Part shown: positions 31,549 through 40,990 of the stretch, in pieces
Layout: every line of letters starts with the position of its first letter
Numbering within the stretch: position 1 is the stretch's first letter
Notes under the pieces: generated by a model
What the model was told of the DNA's origin: nothing
Databases searched by the model: none
Seen by the model: the letters and a program-made list of their open reading frames with translations, nothing else
Source of the DNA: Ancylobacter crimeensis
Lineage (GTDB): Bacteria; Pseudomonadota; Alphaproteobacteria; Rhizobiales; Xanthobacteraceae
Direction of reading: 5' to 3'
Length of the DNA: 64,000 nucleotides
NCBI RefSeq assembly: GCF_023016805.1
Contig: NZ_JALKCH010000012.1
Coordinates: 1 to 64,000 of the forward strand
Made by a program: the position numbers and the translations under genes

Positions 31549-33927
31549 TCAGCGGCCGCCGTCGAGCCCCCCATCGCCGAAGAGCCGCTTTCGGACGATG
31601 GCATGGACGCCCCAATTGCCGTCCACGACCTGGGTGATGCCGAAATCGACCGCCGCCGACATCAGCGCGATCGCCTCGTCCTCGGTCAGCCCCTTGGTCG
31701 TCATCAGGAAGCGCCGGACCTTGCGGAAGGCGTCCTTCATGGCGAGGTCGAGCGAGGACTTGGCGTAGACCTCGCTCTGGCCGTGGGCGCCGAACTCGGC
31801 GAGGTAGTTGGGGTGGCTGAAGCCGGTCAGCACCCATTCCTCCGGCGTCTCGATGAGCGGATAGGTGAGATCGCCGAGGAGCGCGCCCATCCCGGTCGCC
31901 GCCAGCTCGGCCTTGCGATGCAGCACGACCCGGAAGGTGCCGGTCATCGAGCATTCGATCGCGGTGCCGGACAGTTCGCCGTCGCCCTGGGCCGCATGGG
32001 GATCGCCGATCGAGAGCAGCGCGCCGGGCACCGAGACGGGAAGATAGACCGCGGCGTCCTTGCCGAGCCTCCAATTGTCGAGATTGCCGCCGAAATAGGC
32101 GGGCGGCACCGAATCCACCAGTTCCGCCTCGCGCGGCGCCACCGCGATCACGCCGAAATGCAGCCGGAGCGGAATGCGGATGCCGTCCAGCGTGGGAATG
32201 CGGCGGGTCACGGAGCCCGGCGCGACCTTCACGCCGGGATAGTCGTAGGTCTGGTGCCGCACCCCATAGGGGTCGGTCTGCGGCTCCCAGCGATAGGCAT
32301 GCACCGCCTCCGCATAGGGCTCCTCCGCATCGGCGACGATCTCGTAGATCGTGACCGTCTCGCGCGGCTTCGGCTCGGTGAGGAATTCCGAATAATGGTA
32401 GCCCCACCACGCCGCGACGCTGGAGCCGAACACCCGTCCGCGAAAGGCCGGATTCTGCGAGGGACGCGGCGCGATGTCGAGGATGCGCACCTCCAGCACG
32501 TCGCCGGGCTGCGCGCCGCGCACCGCGATGGGGCCGGTGCAGATATGCACGCCGAAGCCCTCGCCGGCACCGCGCCCGTAGATCGAGGCATCGAGCGGGC
32601 CGGCGCCGCGGCGCTCGACGCTCTTCTCCGTCGCGGTCCAGTGGAACACGCTCTCCGCACCCGCATCGCCCGCGATCATCCGCTCGGGATCGTCCGAGGC
32701 GTGCTGGGTGAGCGTCTCGACCGTGACCACGTCGCCCGAGCCGATGGCCATGACAGGGGCGAGCGAACGGCTGAAATAGCCCCAGTGCACGCTGCCGGCA
32801 TGAGCCGCGAGATGATGGCGCGAGGGCTCGTCCGCCGGGCTGTCGACGGGCGGGCCGGCGTGGCGCCGGGCGGCGGACGGGCTCTGGCCGGGCTTGCTCT
32901 GGCCGGGTTTGCCCTGGCGCGCGCGCAGCTGCGCCAGTGCCTCCTGCGGCCAGCCGCGCTGGCCGCTCGCCGCCGGTGCGACGGCATGGATCTCGCTCTC
33001 GCGGCGGCGAAATTCGCGCGGCGGCATGCCGAAGCGTTCGCGGAACAGGCGGCTGAAATGGGCGCTGTCGGCGAAACCGTAGCGATAGGCGACGTCGGAA
33101 ATCGGAACCGCCGCTTCGGCCGGGTTGGCGAGGTCGTGCCAGGCCCGCTGCAGCCGGCGCTCGCGGACATAGTGGCTGAAATTGTCGCCGCCCTCGCCGA
33201 GCACCTTCTGCAGGTAGCGCTCCGAAATGCCTTCGCTGCGGGCGATGTCGGCGACCGAGATGTCCTCCTGCGTCAACCGCGCCTCGATGGTGCGGTAGAT
33301 GCGCTGGAGCAGCGCGGCCTTGCTGGCCGAGGTGTCGGCGCTGGTGGCGGCGGCCTCCGTCACGAGGGAGAGCAGCCATTCGGCGAGCGAGCGGGCGAGC
33401 GATTCCCATTCGCCGTCCGGGAGGCGGTCGAGCGTGTCCGCGCTCGCCTGCAGGGTGCGGGTCAGGATGCCGGCCAGCCCGTCGGGGCCGAAGGTGCGCG
33501 GGCTCCGCAGGCTGAACGGGGCGACCTTTCGGCCGAGGAACGCATCCCCCGGCACGGAGAGCGCGAGGATGCGCATCTCCCGCGCGAAGGTGATCTGCCA
33601 GTCGCCCTCGCGCGGCAGCAGCACGGCCTGGCCGGCCGACAGGATCTGCTGCTCCTCGCACGTCCGCAGGGCGGCGCCGCCGTCGAGCGGCACCAGCAGC
33701 AGCGGCAGGTCCGCGCGCTGCGGGCTGGCGGCGATGGTCTGCGGCCCGGCGGCGAGGCGTCCGAAGCGCACGCCGACCGAGGACAGCCGCGACAGCGCCG
33801 TGGCGTGGATAGGCATTCCGCCCCGCGGCTGGCCCGCGGCGAGGCCGAAGCCGCCCAGCAGTTCCAGCCACGCCGCGGGGCGGACGTCCTCGGAATAGGA
33901 TTCGCTCGAGAAGGGTTGCAAGGTCAT
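31549..33927 (-). CDS. AraC-type regulator fused to acetamidase/formamidase domain
   Basis: This 792-residue two-part protein has, at about 1-200, an AraC-binding-like ligand or dimer domain, and at about 204-309 the two-HTH AraC domain (DISVADIARSEGISERYLQK and ISDVAYRYGFADSAHFSRLF). A Gly/Pro/Ser/Arg-rich linker spans about 310-375. From about 377 to the end is a full acetamidase/formamidase-like domain (VHWGYFSRSLAPVMAIGSGD...GDPHAAQGDGELSGTAIE) closely related to the neighbour at 34057. There is no stop or frameshift at the join. The ATG at 33927 suits the AraC start. I infer a regulator that binds, and maybe hydrolyses, an amide effector. Confidence 0.9.
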   Translation of the reverse strand: MTLQPFSSESYSEDVRPAAWLELLGGFGLAAGQPRGGMPIHATALSRLSSVGVRFGRLAAGPQTIAASPQRADLPLLLVPLDGGAALRTCEEQQILSAGQAVLLPREGDWQITFAREMRILALSVPGDAFLGRKVAPFSLRSPRTFGPDGLAGILTRTLQASADTLDRLPDGEWESLARSLAEWLLSLVTEAAATSADTSASKAALLQRIYRTIEARLTQEDISVADIARSEGISERYLQKVLGEGGDNFSHYVRERRLQRAWHDLANPAEAAVPISDVAYRYGFADSAHFSRLFRERFGMPPREFRRRESEIHAVAPAASGQRGWPQEALAQLRARQGKPGQSKPGQSPSAARRHAGPPVDSPADEPSRHHLAAHAGSVHWGYFSRSLAPVMAIGSGDVVTVETLTQHASDDPERMIAGDAGAESVFHWTATEKSVERRGAGPLDASIYGRGAGEGFGVHICTGPIAVRGAQPGDVLEVRILDIAPRPSQNPAFRGRVFGSSVAAWWGYHYSEFLTEPKPRETVTIYEIVADAEEPYAEAVHAYRWEPQTDPYGVRHQTYDYPGVKVAPGSVTRRIPTLDGIRIPLRLHFGVIAVAPREAELVDSVPPAYFGGNLDNWRLGKDAAVYLPVSVPGALLSIGDPHAAQGDGELSGTAIECSMTGTFRVVLHRKAELAATGMGALLGDLTYPLIETPEEWVLTGFSHPNYLAEFGAHGQSEVYAKSSLDLAMKDAFRKVRRFLMTTKGLTEDEAIALMSAAVDFGITQVVDGNWGVHAIVRKRLFGDGGLDGGR

Positions 33928-34056
33928 CGCATCGAACCCCGTAAGCGACGGGGCTCGATGAAGCAACAACCATGCCGTCAGGGCAACCCTCACCGGCACC
34001 CGACGGGCGCCCGCTGGAGCGCCCCGATGGACCCGCGATGGGGCATCCCTCGCGGG

Positions 34057-35325
34057 CTATCGGACGGCGCCCTGCCTGCCCTTGAACAGGCTTCGGCGGA
34101 TCGATCCGGTGACGCCCCAATTGGCGTCGACAACCTGCGTGACGGCGAAATCGGCGGCGATCGACATCAGCGAGATCGCCTCGTCCTCGCTGAGCCCGTG
34201 CACGGTCATCAGGAAGCGGCGCAGCTTGCGGAACGCATCGCGCATGGCGTCGTCGAGGCTGCCGCGCGACAGGATCGCCTGCTGCGGATCGGGGCCGAGC
34301 TCGGAGAGGTAGTTGGGCACGCTGAAGCCGTAGACCGACCACAGGTCGGGCGTTTCGAGCAACGGGTGGGTGAGCCCCTCCAGCACGGTGCCGGGCAGGT
34401 CGGCCTTCTTGTGCAGGATGAACTGGAAGGCGCCGGTGAGCGAAATCTCGACCGCGGTGCCGGAAAGCTCGCTGTCGCCTTGGGTGGCATGGGCGTCGCC
34501 GCAGGAGAACAGCCCGCCCTCGACCGCGACCGGATAATACATCGTCGCGCCCTTGGCGATGCGCCAGTCATCCATGTTGCCGCCGGTGTAGTTCGGCGGA
34601 ATCGTCGAGACGAAATCGGCTTCCGCCGGAGCGAGGCCCATGGTGCCGAAATGCAGGCGCGCGGGCACCTTGATCCCGGCGAGCACGCCGTCCTGCTTGG
34701 TCACGGTGGAATGGTCGACGCGCACGCCGGGATAGTCGATCGTCGGATGCACGATCCCGTCCGGGTCGGTCTGCGGCGTCCAGAGATAGGAATAGAGCGC
34801 CGAGACGCTGCGCTCCGTCATGTCGAGCTCGTAGAGCGTGACGACCTCGCGCTGCTTCGGCTCGGTGATCAGGTCGTTGTACTGGAAGCCCCAGTTCGCC
34901 GAGGGATTGGAGCCGAAGAAGCGTCCGGCATAGGCCGGATTGGCGCTCGGGCGCGGCCACATGTCGAGCACCCGCACCTCGATGATGTCGCCCGGCTCCG
35001 CGCCTTCGACCGCGATCGGGCCGGTCAGCAGGTGTACGCCGAGGCCCTCGCCATTGCCGTGGGTGAACGGCCCCTCGGTCGACCCGGCGCCGCGCCGGCG
35101 CATGGTCTTGGCGTCGCGCGTCCAGCGGAAGATCTCCTCCGCCGCCGCGTCTCCCGCGATCATCCGCTCGTAATCGTCATTGGCGTGGTGGGTGATGCTT
35201 TCGATGCTGACGCTCTCTCCCGACGCGATGGTCAGCACCGGCGAAAGCGTCCGGCTGAAATAGCCCCAGTGCACGGTGTCGGGGGTGGCCGGCAGGTGAT
35301 GCGTGGTGCTGGGCTTGTCGGTCAT
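34057..35325 (-). CDS. acetamidase/formamidase family protein
   Basis: This 422-residue protein is clearly paralogous to the C-terminal half of the fused regulator downstream: both carry VHWGYFSR, ERMIAGDA, a GDAHATQGD/GDPHAAQGD segment and the ending F(A/G)(V/I)TQVVD(A/G)NWGV. It is more distant from FmdA at 29855. It hydrolyses a short or amino-acid-derived amide by family inference. It lies between the amino-acid ABC transporter genes and the fused regulator in one leftward operon. Confidence 0.93.
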   Translation of the reverse strand: MTDKPSTTHHLPATPDTVHWGYFSRTLSPVLTIASGESVSIESITHHANDDYERMIAGDAAAEEIFRWTRDAKTMRRRGAGSTEGPFTHGNGEGLGVHLLTGPIAVEGAEPGDIIEVRVLDMWPRPSANPAYAGRFFGSNPSANWGFQYNDLITEPKQREVVTLYELDMTERSVSALYSYLWTPQTDPDGIVHPTIDYPGVRVDHSTVTKQDGVLAGIKVPARLHFGTMGLAPAEADFVSTIPPNYTGGNMDDWRIAKGATMYYPVAVEGGLFSCGDAHATQGDSELSGTAVEISLTGAFQFILHKKADLPGTVLEGLTHPLLETPDLWSVYGFSVPNYLSELGPDPQQAILSRGSLDDAMRDAFRKLRRFLMTVHGLSEDEAISLMSIAADFAVTQVVDANWGVTGSIRRSLFKGRQGAVR

Positions 35326-35378
35326 GGCGAACCTCGGAAATGACGGTGACGATGCGGGGAGCGGGGCGGCCGGGGCGC

Positions 35379-36998
35379 CTATTCGCTCTCCATCTTGTTG
35401 AGGAAGCGGGCGGTCAGCGGGTGCCTGGGGGCGGTCAGCACCTGTTCGGCCGGGCCGTCCTCGATGATCGATCCGCCGGAGAGGAAGACGATGCGGTCGG
35501 CCACCTCGCCGGCGAAGCGGAGCTGGTGGGTGGAGATGACCATGGCGAGGCCGTCTTCCACTGCGAGGCGGCGGATGACTTCGAGCACCTCGCCGACCAG
35601 TTCGGGGTCGAGTGCCGACGTCGGCTCGTCGAGCAGCAGGACGCTGGGATTGGGCGCCACCGCGCGGGCGATGGCGACGCGCTGCAGCTGGCCGCCGGAC
35701 AGGTGGCGGGGCAGGGCGTCGGCGCGGTGGGAAAGACCCACCCGTTCGAGCAGCTCGCGGGCGCGCCGGTCGGCCTCCATGCGGGACAGTCCCTGCACCC
35801 AGCGCAGCGGGCCGGCGATGTTTTCCTTCGCCGTGAGATGACCGAACAGGTTGAACTGCTGGAACACCATGCCGACCCCGACGCTCGCCCGCATCTGGGC
35901 GATGGCGCGCGGGGCGAGGGCGTGCCCTTCATCCGTGACGTTCAGCGAGCATCCGCCGACCTTGATGCTGCCGTCCTCCCAGCTCTCCAGCCGGTTGATG
36001 CAGCGCAGCAGGGTGGATTTGCCCGAGCCCGACGGCCCGAGCAGCGCGACGACCTCGCCGGCCCGCACGGTGAGATCGATGCCGTCCAGCACCACGGTCG
36101 GGCCATAGGCCTTGCGCAGGCCGGTGACCTCGACGGCTGCGACATTGCCGGCGAGCCGGGCGGCGCGGGCCGCGCGGTCCTCATGGGCTGAGGCGAGGAC
36201 CTTGGCCGAGGCCGGCGGCAGCGGCTCGGCGGCAGCCTCCTCCAGAACGTCCGCCGGTGCCGGGGCGGCGGCCGGCGTCGTGTCCGGCGCGGCATTGCGG
36301 CCCGGCAGCAGGATGCGGAAGAAGCGGGCGAACTGCTCGCGCGGAGGCGGGCGGTCGAGATCCAGCAGCATCTCGACGACGATCTGGATCACCGCGATCG
36401 CCCCGGTCAGGACCAGATAGACGAGGCCCGAGGCGAAGAAGACCGAGAAGAAGTCGAAGGTCGCGGAGGCGAGCTGGGTGGAGCGCAGGGTCAGCTCCTG
36501 GACGGCCACCACCGAGGCGAGCGAGGAATTCTTGAGCGCGCTCACCGCCTCGTTGCCGAGCGCCGGCACCATCGAGCGGATCGCCTGCGGGGCGATGATC
36601 CGGCGCATGATGGCGGCGGGGGTCATGCCGAGCGCTTGGCCCGCACTGACCTGCCCGCGATCCACGCCGAGCACGTTGGCGCGCAGGATCTCGGCGATGA
36701 AGGGCGCCTCGTTCAGCGCCAGCGCCAGCGAGGCGGCGGAGATGGCCGAGAGCTTGATGCCGATCATCGGCAGCGCGTTGTAGCAGAACACCATCTGCAG
36801 GATCAGTGGCGTGCCGCGGAAGATGATGGAATAGCCGCGGGCCACGACGGCGAGGCTACGGAAGCGGCTCAGTTGCATGGCCGCGAGGACGAGGCCCATG
36901 ACGAGGCCGCCCATGAGGCCGAGCAGGGTGATCAGCAGGGTGAAGCCGACCCCGCCGACGAGGTAGGGCATGGTCAGGTAATGGATGAAAAGGTCCAT
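35379..36998 (-). CDS. amino-acid ABC transporter, permease fused to ATPase
   Basis: This 539-residue fusion has a His/Glu/Gln-type permease at about 1-220 (MFRGTPLILQMVFCYN-like IIFRGTPLILQMVF, EAFIAE-like NEAPFIAEILRA, ALKNSSLASVV), a linker of about 60 residues, then a GlnQ-type ATPase with GPSGSGKSTLLRCINRLE, LSGGQLQRVAIARAV and VLLLDEPTSALDPELVGEV. Permease/ATPase fusions of this type are known. It works with the binding protein encoded 127 bp upstream. Confidence 0.94.
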   Translation of the reverse strand: MDLFIHYLTMPYLVGGVGFTLLITLLGLMGGLVMGLVLAAMQLSRFRSLAVVARGYSIIFRGTPLILQMVFCYNALPMIGIKLSAISAASLALALNEAPFIAEILRANVLGVDRGQVSAGQALGMTPAAIMRRIIAPQAIRSMVPALGNEAVSALKNSSLASVVAVQELTLRSTQLASATFDFFSVFFASGLVYLVLTGAIAVIQIVVEMLLDLDRPPPREQFARFFRILLPGRNAAPDTTPAAAPAPADVLEEAAAEPLPPASAKVLASAHEDRAARAARLAGNVAAVEVTGLRKAYGPTVVLDGIDLTVRAGEVVALLGPSGSGKSTLLRCINRLESWEDGSIKVGGCSLNVTDEGHALAPRAIAQMRASVGVGMVFQQFNLFGHLTAKENIAGPLRWVQGLSRMEADRRARELLERVGLSHRADALPRHLSGGQLQRVAIARAVAPNPSVLLLDEPTSALDPELVGEVLEVIRRLAVEDGLAMVISTHQLRFAGEVADRIVFLSGGSIIEDGPAEQVLTAPRHPLTARFLNKMESE

Positions 36999-37125
36999 CG
37001 GCGTCCTTCGGGGCGGCGCGTGCGGGACGTGGTCGGCGGCGGCGCGCGTGCGGGAAGTGGCGACGGCGCGGACGCCGCCGGTACAGGATGGAGGAGCATG
37101 GGGAGAGCCCGCGCCCGGCGGCGCC

Positions 37126-38043
37126 TCAGTCGGCGAGGACGAGCTTCGGCGTTTCGAGCTGGTCGGTCGGCAGGTTCCACTTCTTCATCAGCTCGGCCTG
37201 AATCCCGCTCTTCTGCAGCTCGATGAGCGCCGCCATGATCGCGTCGCGGAACTCGGTGTTGCCGCGCGGCACTGCGATGCCGACCGAATAGGGCAGCATG
37301 ACCGCCGTCGCCTTGTCGAGCTTGTCGGGATAGGCCTTCACGGCGCCGTCGACGGTGTTGACGTCGTTGATGTAGGTGTCGGCGCGGCCGGACAGGATCG
37401 CCTGGATGCAGTTGGCGTTGTTGTCGTAGAGCTGGATTTCCGGTGCCGTCTTGCCGGCCTTCTTGCACTCGGCCTCGAGCGCCTGGATCAGCGGCACCTC
37501 GACATAGCCGGTGTTCTCGGCCGCCACCGCGCCGCACAGCGACAGGTTGATGCCGTCGATCTTCTTCGGGTTGCCCTTGGCCACCAGAACGCCGTCGAAC
37601 ACCTTGAGATAGGTGATGAAGTCGGCCGCCTTGGCGCGCTCCTTGGTGGCGTAGATGTCGGAGATCACGATGTCGGCCTGCCCGGCTTCCAGCGTGGTCA
37701 GCAGCGAGGCGAAGGTGACGGGCTTGTAGGTCAGCTTGAAGCCGAGGCAGTCGCCGAGCGCCTCGCCCAGATCGACGTCGAAGCCGATATATTTGGTCGG
37801 GTCGCTGGGATCGATCGTCTCATAGCCCGGAGTGTGCGGGTTGATGGCGTTGACCAGCGTCTTGCCCTTGAGTGAGGAATATTTCGCCTGAAGCGCCTCG
37901 CAGGCGGCGGGGCTGGCGGCGTCGGCCTTCACCGTCAGGCCGGTCAGCGCGCCGGTCGCGGCGACCGACAGGCCGAGAAGAGCGAACAGTGCCGACATGA
38001 CCTTCCGGGGGCGGGGGGACATGGTACCGGGAACAGGGGCCAC
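37126..38043 (-). CDS. amino-acid ABC transporter substrate-binding protein (family 3)
   Basis: This 305-residue periplasmic protein has a signal peptide within about 1-42 (MSALFALLGLSVAATGALTG...ADA). Family 3 features are YIGFDVDLGEALGDCLGFKL, TLEAGQADIVISDIYATKER and GIAVPRGN. I chose a GTG start at 38043 because AAAGGAGAAGG sits 5-8 bp before it, whereas the later ATG (38022) and earlier ATGs lack a ribosome site. First gene of the leftward amidase operon; ligand probably an amino acid or amino-acid amide. Confidence 0.88.
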   Translation of the reverse strand: MAPVPGTMSPRPRKVMSALFALLGLSVAATGALTGLTVKADAASPAACEALQAKYSSLKGKTLVNAINPHTPGYETIDPSDPTKYIGFDVDLGEALGDCLGFKLTYKPVTFASLLTTLEAGQADIVISDIYATKERAKAADFITYLKVFDGVLVAKGNPKKIDGINLSLCGAVAAENTGYVEVPLIQALEAECKKAGKTAPEIQLYDNNANCIQAILSGRADTYINDVNTVDGAVKAYPDKLDKATAVMLPYSVGIAVPRGNTEFRDAIMAALIELQKSGIQAELMKKWNLPTDQLETPKLVLAD

Positions 38044-38423
38044 GGGTCCTTCTCCTTTGGTTGTTGGGGCCTCCGTCGCGAGGCGCATCCACTGGAGAAG
38101 AGTCTTAGCCGGCCGGCATGCATGCAGACTTGTCTGAGGGCGCACCGATAATTGGATCGCGCTCTTCAGATAATGGGCAGGGACTGACCAATCTTAAGGC
38201 GTGCCTTCGTGTGCGCCGTCTGAAACCTCGTGTCGGCAGCGCCAAGGCTCTCCAGGACATTGCCCGCGATCCAGGCAACCACCTCGACATGGTGCTGCGC
38301 CTGCGCGCGGGCAGTTCCTCGGGTTACTGCTGCGGCCGCCATTGCCGAGCTTGGCGACAAGGCGCAGCAATCCTTGGCAAAGCGCTGTTGGGGCAGCATC
38401 GCAGTTTGTTGGTATTTTGTTGC

Positions 38424-38613
38424 TACAGCAAGGCGCCGCCCGAGGGGCTGAATGGGAGGTAGCCGAGCGCATCGAGAATGACGAGATCGGCATGGCGGTC
38501 TCGAAGGTGGGAGACCCCTGTTCGGTGAGTTCGGTGACGGCTTGCGCCATACCATACATCTTGAGGCTTCTCAGCATGATGACGAGAGCTCCGCTGGCCG
38601 GATCATGAGGCAT
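38424..38613 (-). pseudogene. IS21 helper ATPase IstB, internally deleted
   Basis: The frame begins MPHDPASGALVIMLRSLKMY GMAQAVTELTEQGSP (IstB N-terminus, given in parts). Within about 35 codons it jumps, with a frame change, to the Walker B region DLVILDALGYLPFSPSGGAL and ends at TAG 38426..38424. The P-loop and most of the protein are missing. It overlaps the end of the istA fragment, as in intact IS21 elements. Confidence 0.82.
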
Positions 38614-38983
38614 GGTGTGTCTCCCTGGCGCGGCGCAGGGCGTCATAACGCTTCACATTGGCCTGAGGCTTGGTGGTCAGCGTAAGGGCGGCAGGGGCTG
38701 GAATCGTGGGCGTGCTCAGCGGCGCGTCGTCGATCAGCCGGTACAGCAGGTTGAGGATGTGGGTCTTGGTCGGCACCCCGGCTTGCAAGGCGAGTTCAAC
38801 GGCGGTGAGCACGACCTCCTCGTCATGCTGGAGGACCAGAGACAGGATCACTGCCATATCCTCGAGACCGGTAACAACAGCTTCCGCTTCAAGAACAGCT
38901 CGGCAGAGCCACCCAAACCCACCAGGGACAAGCCGCGAAACTTGACCGCCACATGACCCAAGACCACCATCAGCCCGGGTCAC
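38603..38983 (-). pseudogene. IS21 transposase IstA, C-terminal remnant
   Basis: About 85 C-terminal residues are IstA-like (VELALQAGVPTKTHILNLLY, ANVKRYDALRRARETHHAS). Upstream residues are unrelated, so the catalytic core is deleted. Two direct repeats gggtcacttctc (38977-38988 and 39001-39012) on the upstream side look like the multiple end-repeats of an IS21 terminus. So an IS21 copy collapsed by internal deletion, keeping its ends. Confidence 0.8.
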
Positions 38984-39152
38984 TTCTCAGTGAAAATCCA
39001 GGGTCACTTCTCGACGGAAATCAACAGTGTGCGACCACCATGATGTCGGACTGACGCATGGGACGCGTCGTACCGTCCTTTTCCGTCCATACGCCCGACA
39101 GCAGTTCATGAGCGGCAGAATGGATGGCCGCGACCTCCTCTGGCGCGATCTG

Positions 39153-39368
39153 GGCAAGCCCACCGACAACGCCTTCATCGAGGCGTTCAATTGCCGCTTC
39201 CGAAGCAAGTGCCTGAACACACATCGGTTCCTGACCCTTGCCGACGCACGGGAAAAGATGGAGGATTGGCTCAGATACTACAACCACGATCGGCCGCACG
39301 GTGCCATCGGGCATAAGCCTCCGATTACGTTGCAGAACTCCGGCGGTGCTGCCAGTCCAACGCCGTGA
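39153..39368 (+). pseudogene. IS3-family transposase (OrfB), C-terminal remnant
   Basis: From GKPTDNAFIEAFNCRFRSKC to YYNHDRPHGAIGHKPPIT this is the last third of an IS3-type DDE integrase, including the catalytic Glu region (FIEAFN). Everything before GKPTDNAF is unrelated. Stop at 39366-39368. Confidence 0.85.
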
Positions 39369-39419
39369 AACTGGCCGGAAACTCCAGCCTACGGCGGTCC
39401 AGAAAATGGTCTCGGATCA

Positions 39420-39470
39420 ATGAAACCCAGGCCTCTCCCTCAGACTGGAGGACAATTTGGTCTCAGGTCA
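39420..39470 (+). mobile_element. solo right end of an IS3-family element
   Basis: The sequence aatgaaacccagg...ctctccctcaga..ggagga...ggtctcaggtca matches closely the right end of the intact IS3 element at 45379-45431. It follows the OrfB fragment after about 50 bp but is not obviously that fragment's own end. The rest of the gap to 39642 holds no gene I can support. Confidence 0.6.
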
Positions 39471-39642
39471 TCGGCACCATCACCTGATCGTCGGTAGGCC
39501 TGAGGCGGACCGGGTCTCGCGCGGTGGGAGAGACGGTCCCGTGGGACAGACAAGTCGTACAGCCAGAAACCGGACCCGTTGAGAGTCCGAGAAGGGTCAG
39601 CTCCAGAAGCTCGGTGTCGATATCCCGGACATAGTTACGGTA

Positions 39643-40740
39643 TCAAACAGGCAGATCATAGCTTACCGGATCGGCGCCGAGCGCACGAATAGCAGCCGCG
39701 AGAGGGGCAATCAGCTGGGCGCGCGCATCCTCGCTCAAAGCCCGAAGGCTGGCACCGATGGCGTCGCGCCACGCCGGGCCACGATCCCAAGCCTCCATAT
39801 AAGCCTCGGCGAGGGCTTCGCTTTGACGGGTCTCGATCATGGCGACCATCAAGGTGACCGCTTGGTCTCGGTCCTTGTCACTCTTGGCCGTACCGTCATT
39901 GTCGGTCCGCCGCCGCACACTGACGATCAGTTTGTGGATGGCGAACCGCTCGGGAGCAGGGACGAGAATAGGCACGCCGGAACCATGCAGAAGGACGGCG
40001 CGCACCGGCTGGTAGATCAAGAAGTCGAGGAAGCGCAGCGGCTGCGCGGCTGCACCACCGAGAGCGGGCATGGCGGCAGGCCGCCCGTCATACTCGGCAG
40101 AACCGGTGTTGGGCGTCAGGAACTCGACCTTGTAGCCAGAGCGGGTCGCGAACTGGGTCGAAGCGCGACCGTCGGCCGGATGAGGGATTTCCCGAAATGT
40201 CGCGTCGACTGCCCGAAGCACATCCAGCACCGGAGGCATTGCGTCCTCGACGGCAACGGAGATCGAATGGAATTGGGCAAAGTCGGTATCGCCCGTCTGT
40301 AGCGCCGTATTGGGCAGCCGCACCCCGAGAACAGCAGCGTAGCATTGGAACGCCACGGTTCCGACCAGCACCCCGCGCAGCCGGAAGAACCCTGCCGTTG
40401 CGAGAGCCTGGATGATATCGCCGGCAAGCGGATCGGGCCGTGGCAGATAGGCCTCGCGGATGAGGGTCGAGACCAGCTTGCGACGGGCGCGATGATCGGC
40501 CTTCAGATCGGCAAAGTGCTCCACCCGCGCACTGATCTCAGGGTCGTCGACGGGGCCGACATAGCGTCTCTGCTTGCCTCCTCCCGGTTTCGCCAGATCA
40601 AAGTACCAGTAGCGCCGGCTCCGGCTTTCCATGCTGACAAAGCGGCCTTCGATGGAAAACTCGGACGAGAACTGCGCGTCCAGCGTGCGCTGCGCGAGTT
40701 CCGAGTAGAGCGTACGGTAGCTGTGATCGAGCAGCTTCAT
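39643..40740 (-). CDS. nucleotidyltransferase-fold protein (GSU2403 type)
   Basis: This 365-residue protein has a central FRLRGVLVGTVAFQCYAAVL followed by QTGDTDFAQF, the Gly and Asp-x-Asp-like pattern of the NTP_transf_8/GSU2403 nucleotidyltransferase fold. Homologous families include toxin-type and substrate-type transferases, so its target is not known. The start MKLLDHSYRTLYSELAQR at 40740 is chosen; a frame extension to 40788 is possible. It stands alone among IS debris, with a TGACCA...TGGTCA dyad just upstream that may be its operator. Confidence 0.75.
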   Translation of the reverse strand: MKLLDHSYRTLYSELAQRTLDAQFSSEFSIEGRFVSMESRSRRYWYFDLAKPGGGKQRRYVGPVDDPEISARVEHFADLKADHRARRKLVSTLIREAYLPRPDPLAGDIIQALATAGFFRLRGVLVGTVAFQCYAAVLGVRLPNTALQTGDTDFAQFHSISVAVEDAMPPVLDVLRAVDATFREIPHPADGRASTQFATRSGYKVEFLTPNTGSAEYDGRPAAMPALGGAAAQPLRFLDFLIYQPVRAVLLHGSGVPILVPAPERFAIHKLIVSVRRRTDNDGTAKSDKDRDQAVTLMVAMIETRQSEALAEAYMEAWDRGPAWRDAIGASLRALSEDARAQLIAPLAAAIRALGADPVSYDLPV

Positions 40741-40747
40741 CGTGTTG

Positions 40748-40771
40748 TGACCATTTCCACCAATATGGTCA
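40748..40771. promoter_or_regulatory. dyad upstream of the nucleotidyltransferase gene
   Basis: tgacca, 12 bases, tggtca lies 8 bp from the chosen start codon. A further single tggtcata occurs about 50 bp farther upstream. The position suggests autoregulation, but no regulator is identified. Confidence 0.3.
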
Positions 40772-40990
40772 TAGCACAGAGAGACCAAGCCGGCGAGCTA
40801 TAACTTTCTCGCGAAACTGGTCATAGCAACGACGGACAGCACCGGCTCCCCCGGGGTAGGGTGGGCGATCAAATGACGTCGTCCGCGTCGACCACCTCGT
40901 CCAGTTCCTCGCTACCCTCCTCGGCCGCCCGATTGCGGCGAGATCCGCAGCCAAGCGGTCGTAGTCCGACTTGGTCGCTCGTCCCGCGTC

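Noticed and set aside
31603..35343. 1246-codon open frame antisense to the two amidase genes
   Set aside because: Shadow of two well-supported genes; no domain seen.
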